From Paludibacteraceae bacterium (lineage in GTDB: Bacteria > Bacteroidota > Bacteroidia > Bacteroidales > Paludibacteraceae): 9,580 bases of DNA. Under the pieces are notes generated by a model that saw only the letters and a list, made by a program, of their open reading frames with translations, ran no database searches and had not been told where the DNA came from. The DNA is taken from assembly GCA_947445425.1 (NCBI GenBank), contig CANFFA010000065.1:1-9580 (forward strand), given 5' to 3'. Positions 5,840-9,580 of the stretch are shown one piece after another (position 1 is the first letter of the stretch; the number at the start of each line of letters is the position of its first letter). Position numbers and translations under genes: made by a program.

Positions 5840-7478
5840 AGCGCCAAAGAAAATATACTTCAACGCTCCACAGCAAAGGGTAATGTTTACCGGTGCCAAT
5901 ACCTCCGTTGTGGTGGGTGGTCGCAGGTTGGGGAAATCTCACGGAATTGTGGCGCCGTTTACGCTCCGAAATTTACAGCGAATGCCACGCTCCAGCGGTG
6001 CCTTTGTCTGTTCCACCTTTCAGCAAGGCTTGACCCGAACGGTACCAGGAACATTGTCGGCACTGGAGTCTTTTGGCTACAAACGAAACGTTCATTTTTT
6101 TGTCGGACGAAAGCCACCAAAGTCCGCCAACTTTGCGGATCCAATCATCAAACCCGAAAGTTACGACCATGTAATTGCTTGGTACAATGGCAGCATACAA
6201 CATATTATTTCACAGGATGGGGTGGGTACTTCCAATTCGCTCACCTTGGACTATCTGATTATGGATGAAGCCAAGCTATTGAATTTTGATAAATTGAAAT
6301 CTGAAACTTTTCCTGCCAATGGTGGTTTTCGTGGTCATTTCGGTCATTTACCGTACCACCATAGCCAACTGATTGTTTCGGATATGCCAACCACCAAGAA
6401 AGGAAGTTGGTTTTTAACCTATGAGGAAAAGTGCGACAATGAACTGATTGATGTTATTCACGCCATCATTCATGAAAAATGGCGATTGCTTGAAAAATTA
6501 AAAACATTCCAGGAAAAAGGGATAGAACCCAAGCCGTACCTGAAAAACGAATATAAAAGACTCTGTAAAGACTTGGCTGGCTTGCAAAGCATAGCAGTTG
6601 ATTACAATGTTTTTAGCAGCATAGAGAACCTGCAGGTGCTTGGAGAAGCGTACATAAAACAAATGAAGCGGGATCTGCCTCCATTGGTTTTTCAAACTTC
6701 CATACTCTGCAAAAAAGTTGGATTGCTCAAAGATGGATTTTACAATAACCTCAAAGATAATGAACATTATTACACGGCTTTTGATAATAGCTATCTGCAA
6801 AGCCTGGAGTATAATTTCGACAAGACCAAAGCAATCAATTGCCTGCAGGATGGCGACCTGGACCGAAATGCCCCGATATGTATCAGCATGGATTACAATG
6901 CGAACATCAATTGGATAGTAGCAGCCCAAAGGCAAGGGGTGAAAATGAAAGTAATCAAATCATTCTATGTGAAATACGATAGAAAGATCGTAGAATTGGT
7001 CAATGACTTTTGCAAGTATTACGACAAGCACAATCGCAAAGAGGTGATTTACTACTATGACAACACAGCACTCGGCAGTAATTACGCTGTCAACTCGGAT
7101 GATTTTGCCTCCGTGGTGATGAATACATTCAAGCAAAACAAGTGGCATGTAAAAGGAATTCACATCGGCAACCCATTGCCACACGTTGAAAAACATGGCC
7201 TAATCAATGAAGCATTGAAGAGACGAGCGAAAGTATTCCCCATGTTCAACCGTGACAACAACGAAGCCCTGTTGCTTGCAATGGAGCAGTGCAGTATCTA
7301 CCAAGGTCCAAACGGATTCAAGAAAGACAAAAGGGGGGAGAAAATCAGCGAAACAGAAGAAGACAAACTGGAGAACCGAACAGATGGGACAGATGCTTTT
7401 GATTCTTTGTTTATCGGGATGAATAACTTCCCTACTGAAATGTCCTACGGTGGAGGGATGGTTAGTTCGTGGGTGTAG
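5826..7478 (+). CDS. terL: Phage terminase large subunit (TerL)
   Basis: A 550-residue protein from ATG 5826 (MQTNRAPKKIYFNAPQQRVM). The frame stays open upstream to 5577, but that stretch is the preceding gene in another frame. TerL is the motor-nuclease that cuts concatemeric phage DNA and pumps it into the prohead through the portal. The ATPase Walker A is GGRRLGKS (31-38) and Walker B is LDYLIMDEA (141-149), with D147 and the catalytic E148. A VSDMPTT segment (184-190) is the likely coupling motif. The C-terminal RNase H-like nuclease shows acids at D356 (ISMDYN), D412 (YYYDNTA) and D523/D526 (DGTDAFDSL). All key residues are present and the length is usual, so the enzyme looks intact. 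No portal gene follows, which is abnormal for a working phage; a strong hairpin ends the transcript 11 nt after the stop. Confidence 0.93.
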   Translation: MQTNRAPKKIYFNAPQQRVMFTGANTSVVVGGRRLGKSHGIVAPFTLRNLQRMPRSSGAFVCSTFQQGLTRTVPGTLSALESFGYKRNVHFFVGRKPPKSANFADPIIKPESYDHVIAWYNGSIQHIISQDGVGTSNSLTLDYLIMDEAKLLNFDKLKSETFPANGGFRGHFGHLPYHHSQLIVSDMPTTKKGSWFLTYEEKCDNELIDVIHAIIHEKWRLLEKLKTFQEKGIEPKPYLKNEYKRLCKDLAGLQSIAVDYNVFSSIENLQVLGEAYIKQMKRDLPPLVFQTSILCKKVGLLKDGFYNNLKDNEHYYTAFDNSYLQSLEYNFDKTKAINCLQDGDLDRNAPICISMDYNANINWIVAAQRQGVKMKVIKSFYVKYDRKIVELVNDFCKYYDKHNRKEVIYYYDNTALGSNYAVNSDDFASVVMNTFKQNKWHVKGIHIGNPLPHVEKHGLINEALKRRAKVFPMFNRDNNEALLLAMEQCSIYQGPNGFKKDKRGEKISETEEDKLENRTDGTDAFDSLFIGMNNFPTEMSYGGGMVSSWV

Positions 7479-7489
7479 CGAGAGACAAA

Positions 7490-7533
7490 AAACAGACAGC
7501 CGGTAAGTGTTAGGACTTATCGGCTGTCTGTTT
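7490..7533 (+). terminator. Strong terminator hairpin after terL
   Basis: Arms 7490-7507 and 7516-7533 form an 18-bp stem with one G-T wobble: AAACAGACAGCCG pairs with CGGCTGTCTGTTT, and the inner GTAAG with CTTAT. The loop is 8 nt. The 3' arm ends in TTT and the 5' arm is preceded by A residues, so it could stop transcription in both directions. The AlbA_2-type gene converges on it from the right. Confidence 0.8.
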
Positions 7534-7539
7534 ATTAAT

Positions 7540-7587
7540 GTCAATATATCAGCTTGTTATATTGACTTAATAATATGTCAAGTTATA
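7540..7587. repeat. Inverted repeats with GTCAA/TTGAC cores between terL and the AlbA_2-type gene
   Basis: GTCAATATA (7540-7548) and TATATTGAC (7558-7566) are perfect 9-bp arms. A third site GTCAAGTTATA lies at 7577-7587. It is the exact reverse complement of TATAACTTGAC at 393-403, in the operator region of the HTH/Fic operon. The three sites have a similar core and could bind the same protein. Confidence 0.65.
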
Positions 7588-7589
7588 AA

Positions 7590-7649
7590 TGAACCAATTG
7601 AGCCTTTTTTGAGCCAATCATGAGCCAATTGAGCCAATTATGAGCCAAT
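7590..7649. repeat. Short TGAGCCAAT repeats at the 3' end of the AlbA_2-type gene
   Basis: Exact TGAGCCAAT units start at 7610, 7621, 7630 and 7641. A variant TGAACCAAT starts at 7590 and a partial TGAGCC at 7599. Spacing is 9-11 bp within the main group (7610 to 7649). The last unit encodes the end of the minus-strand protein, and its stop codon is formed inside the repeats (7638-7640). The units are far too short and irregular for a CRISPR. Confidence 0.85.
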
Positions 7650-8963
7650 TAATTCGTAGATTGTTCCTGCACCTACATTACCAGTTCTTTTTAGGATTCT
7701 ATATTTGTCAACTAACTCCGTTAAATCTCTAGTGGCAGTTGCTTTAGAAATACCAAAAAGTTCCTGGTAGTTCATATTTGATATTTTACCTTTTTCTTTT
7801 ACGTAGAAAACTGTTTTAATTTGTCGGCCATTGAGTCCTAGTTTAATTAATTGCTCCTCAGAAATATTGTTTTTAAAAAGTGTAATCATCAGACCTCCAT
7901 CAAGTTCGAGTATTTCAGGTTCGGGTAGATCGGCTTGTTTGCAAGTATCTATGATTTTGATTGTGCCTCTTCCCCAAGAATCAATATATCCTCCTTTAAA
8001 ACAAACGTCAGCAATAATAGGATTACGTGGACGTGAAGAGTGTGTCCGTTTTAGTGCCTCTAAAGTTAGTCCATTGGGTAGAATCCCTTCATTCCAAATG
8101 TTGATTTTATTGTCATAAACTCTAATTTGAATTGGTGCACCCATATAATTTCTATGAACCAAAGCATTGAGTAGCATTTCTCGAATAGCAGGAACTGGAT
8201 ATTCCCCTTTTTCAATACGATGCATTCCTTCAAACTCAATCTGTCTAGTTAAAAACTTATGATTTAGTTGATTCAAGACAGACTGAAGTAATACGATTAA
8301 ATTCCCCTCTTCATTTTCTTGGTATTTTAAGTCTGCCTCCTCGTTTCCAAATCGTCCAATTTTGACAAAAGTATTAGGATAAAACTTAGCAGGGTCTTTT
8401 CCGAATAGAATAATTGCAGCACGTTTCAATTGTCCGTTTTCGGTAAGTCTTAGCTTATCGAATAGTTCTGGTAGGGGGAGACCATCGTTTTCAGGCAGTC
8501 GGCCAGCATTTGTAGACGCATTTAAAAATGTGTTTACTGATTGAACGTTAATATCTTCAAATGTAGCCCTTGGCTCAACAACGTCATCCCATGTCATCCC
8601 CGATTTCTTAAGTAGAAACTCATTTAAGGACGCACCAGTTAATTCATGCTTTGTACTGCCACTTCTGAAATAGTACCTACCTCTTAATGATATAGGTACA
8701 GTATAGGCAGGTGTAACAATTTCAATAAAATTCAAATCGCCTTCATGGAGTAAATTAACTTCTACGGTAATACCCATGGCATTTCTAATTTTATTGGGTA
8801 TGTCATCCATTAGCCGCTTATACTCAGGAATTCCAACAATAATTCCATTATCATTTTTGCCGATGTAAATAATTCCACCTTGAGCATTAGCAAAACCGCA
8901 AACCCATTTTAGGTAATCATCGTGCCAACTTTGCTTGTATTCTATATTTTGTTGTTCGGGCAT
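7638..8963 (-). CDS. AlbA_2 (Schlafen-type) ATP-binding protein with winged helix
   Basis: A 441-residue protein. The N-terminus fits an AlbA_2/Schlafen-like domain (about 1-120): IEYKQSW, WVCGFANAQGGIIYIGKNDN and RYYFRSGSTK. A middle linker follows. Residues about 255-340 resemble a GHKL-type ATPase (HATPase_c_4): IREMLLNALVHRNY (260-273, N-box-like with E262 and N266), INIWNEGILPNG (287-298) and GGYIDSWGRGT (324-334). The end (about 397-437, MNYQELFGISKATATRDLTE) is a winged helix. Family members are widespread, often called ATP-dependent DNA helicase-like or transcriptional regulator, and turn up in accessory and defence-associated DNA; the biochemical role is poorly fixed. It stands alone, convergent with the phage operon. 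ATG 8963 is the first good start, with the AlbA_2 domain beginning at once. Confidence 0.88.
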   Translation of the reverse strand: MPEQQNIEYKQSWHDDYLKWVCGFANAQGGIIYIGKNDNGIIVGIPEYKRLMDDIPNKIRNAMGITVEVNLLHEGDLNFIEIVTPAYTVPISLRGRYYFRSGSTKHELTGASLNEFLLKKSGMTWDDVVEPRATFEDINVQSVNTFLNASTNAGRLPENDGLPLPELFDKLRLTENGQLKRAAIILFGKDPAKFYPNTFVKIGRFGNEEADLKYQENEEGNLIVLLQSVLNQLNHKFLTRQIEFEGMHRIEKGEYPVPAIREMLLNALVHRNYMGAPIQIRVYDNKINIWNEGILPNGLTLEALKRTHSSRPRNPIIADVCFKGGYIDSWGRGTIKIIDTCKQADLPEPEILELDGGLMITLFKNNISEEQLIKLGLNGRQIKTVFYVKEKGKISNMNYQELFGISKATATRDLTELVDKYRILKRTGNVGAGTIYELIGS

Positions 8964-9054
8964 GTGTTTGTTTTTTTTTGTGCTTGATATATAATCGATT
9001 ACAGATGCTTTGAATTGTTAAACAACGTTTGGTAGCTCATGTATAATAGATGTA

Positions 9055-9062
9055 CAAATGTA
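9055..9062 (-). promoter_or_regulatory. Possible -7 box for the AlbA_2-type gene
   Basis: On the minus strand TACATTTG (9062-9055) fits TAnnTTTG exactly and would give a leader of roughly 85 nt. No clear -33 TTTG is seen at the right distance. The overlapping palindromic motifs CTAATTAG and TTAGCTAA just upstream (9074-9086) may be an operator. Confidence 0.35.
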
Positions 9063-9265
9063 GTAATTACTTTGCTAATTAGCTAATGGAATTAGTGTTG
9101 GCATTTCGTTCAATTAAAAACCATTTATCTCTTCAATAGAATGTAATTACATCCCTAAAGAAATGTGAATAGAAATTTTCAGAAACATGGTTATTAGTCC
9201 CTTCAAAATTCGGGGTGCCAAATTTTTTGAGCCCTAATGGCATTTTTACCACCCCTTTTGTTTTT

Positions 9266-9306
9266 CGGTGCATTTATGGCTTTGTAATGGGGTTATAAAT
9301 GCACCG
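9266..9306. repeat. Perfect 12-bp inverted repeat (hairpin) before the small ORF
   Basis: CGGTGCATTTAT (9266-9277) and ATAAATGCACCG (9295-9306) are exact reverse complements with a 17-nt spacer; G-T pairs could lengthen the stem. No T run follows on the + strand, so it is not a typical terminator for a + transcript. AATGCACC recurs at 9359-9366, giving a third copy in direct orientation. It may be a protein-binding site, an RNA structure in the leader of the following ORF, or the end of a small mobile repeat. Confidence 0.7.
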
Positions 9307-9329
9307 TGTTTCGTTTAAGACTCTATTTT

Positions 9330-9548
9330 ATGCGATTCGACAAGTTGTATCAAACGAAAATGCACCCCCGCAAATCAAACCCTATGGCATACAAGGCGAA
9401 AAAGGCGGGCGGTAATTACGAGCGGGGAAGAGTGCGGGGCGGGGTCTATCGACAATTATCGGCCTTGAAAAAAGGCCTCAGAAGACATATAAACCATAAA
9501 ATCAAACAATTAAACAGAAAACGACTGCAAAATAAAATAAAAAGTTGA
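9330..9548 (+). CDS. Small, strongly basic ORF of unknown function
   Basis: A 72-residue frame from ATG 9330 to TGA 9546-9548. Later in-frame ATG codons at 9360 and 9384 would give 62 or 54 residues, and a GTG at 9306 overlaps the hairpin. The product is very rich in lysine and arginine, with KAKKAGGNYERGRVRGGVYR followed by a helical LSALKKGLRRHINHKIKQLN tail. That suggests nucleic-acid binding or a ribosome-associated small protein; I recognise no family. Base composition changes inside it, from GC-rich (about 9360-9480) to A-rich at the end. It could also be a chance frame in a structured non-coding region. Confidence 0.35.
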   Translation: MRFDKLYQTKMHPRKSNPMAYKAKKAGGNYERGRVRGGVYRQLSALKKGLRRHINHKIKQLNRKRLQNKIKS

Positions 9549-9580
9549 TTTTTCGAAGAAGAATAAAGGCTTTTATATCA

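Larger units (their letters stand above)
8964..9329. other. Divergent intergenic region rich in palindromes
   Basis: No gene is supported here. The stretch lies between the start of the minus-strand AlbA_2-type gene and the start of the small + strand ORF. It holds a candidate minus-strand -7 box (9055-9062) and CTAATTAG/TTAGCTAA palindromes near 9074-9086. It also holds a 12-bp palindrome ATGTAATTACAT (9141-9152), a GGGGTG...CACCCC pair (9212-9217 with 9250-9255) enclosing GCCA...TGGC, and the large hairpin at 9266-9306. Confidence 0.6.

Noticed and set aside
6498..6935. Minus-strand 145-residue ORF inside terL
   Set aside because: Shadow frame opposite a clear TerL coding region; hydrophobic, with no recognisable motif.
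7590..7649. CRISPR array
   Set aside because: Units are 9 bp with 0-11 bp between them, and no cas genes are present.

Overview
The window looks like accessory DNA from a Bacteroidota chromosome (Flavobacteriia/Cytophagia-like). It is AT-rich, starts lack Shine-Dalgarno sequences, recognisable promoters fit the Bacteroidota form (TTTG, about 19 bp, TAnnTTTG), and the gene families fit that phylum. No rRNA, tRNA or CRISPR array was seen.

Layout. (1) Positions 2-217 hold the 3' end of a gene whose tail resembles the SecB fold, closed by a hairpin terminator. (2) Positions 357-1517 hold a two-gene operon, an XRE-type HTH protein and a Fic protein. They match the pair known as mobile mystery proteins A and B. 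The operon has an elaborate upstream region of half-sites overlapping a good promoter, and ends in a terminator. (3) Positions 1627-7478 hold one tightly packed phage-packaging operon: unknown protein, PLD-like nuclease, small HTH protein, second small-terminase-like protein, terminase large subunit (TerL). Every junction overlaps or has a 1-nt gap. The operon is split by an IS1634-like insertion sequence (about 2469-4598, transposase on the minus strand) that landed inside the PLD-like gene. Removing the IS and one copy of a TTAA duplication restores an uninterrupted 158-residue reading frame. (4) A strong terminator hairpin lies 11 nt after terL, followed by further inverted repeats and short TGAGCCAAT repeats. 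No portal, capsid, tail or integrase gene follows. (5) Positions 7638-8963 (minus) hold an AlbA_2/Schlafen-type ATP-binding protein with a C-terminal winged helix. (6) Positions 8964-9329 are a non-coding stretch rich in palindromes, followed by a small, very basic ORF of unknown function.

How it fits together. The middle of the window reads as a prophage remnant or phage-satellite piece: a DNA-packaging module without its structural genes, preceded by a toxin-antitoxin-like HTH/Fic pair that is typical of mobile DNA, and damaged by an IS. The operator-like sequence upstream of the HTH gene has close relatives just beyond the terL terminator. That could mean a shared regulator or the two ends of a mobile unit; this is inference. 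The most concrete result is the base-level reconstruction of the interrupted PLD-like gene.
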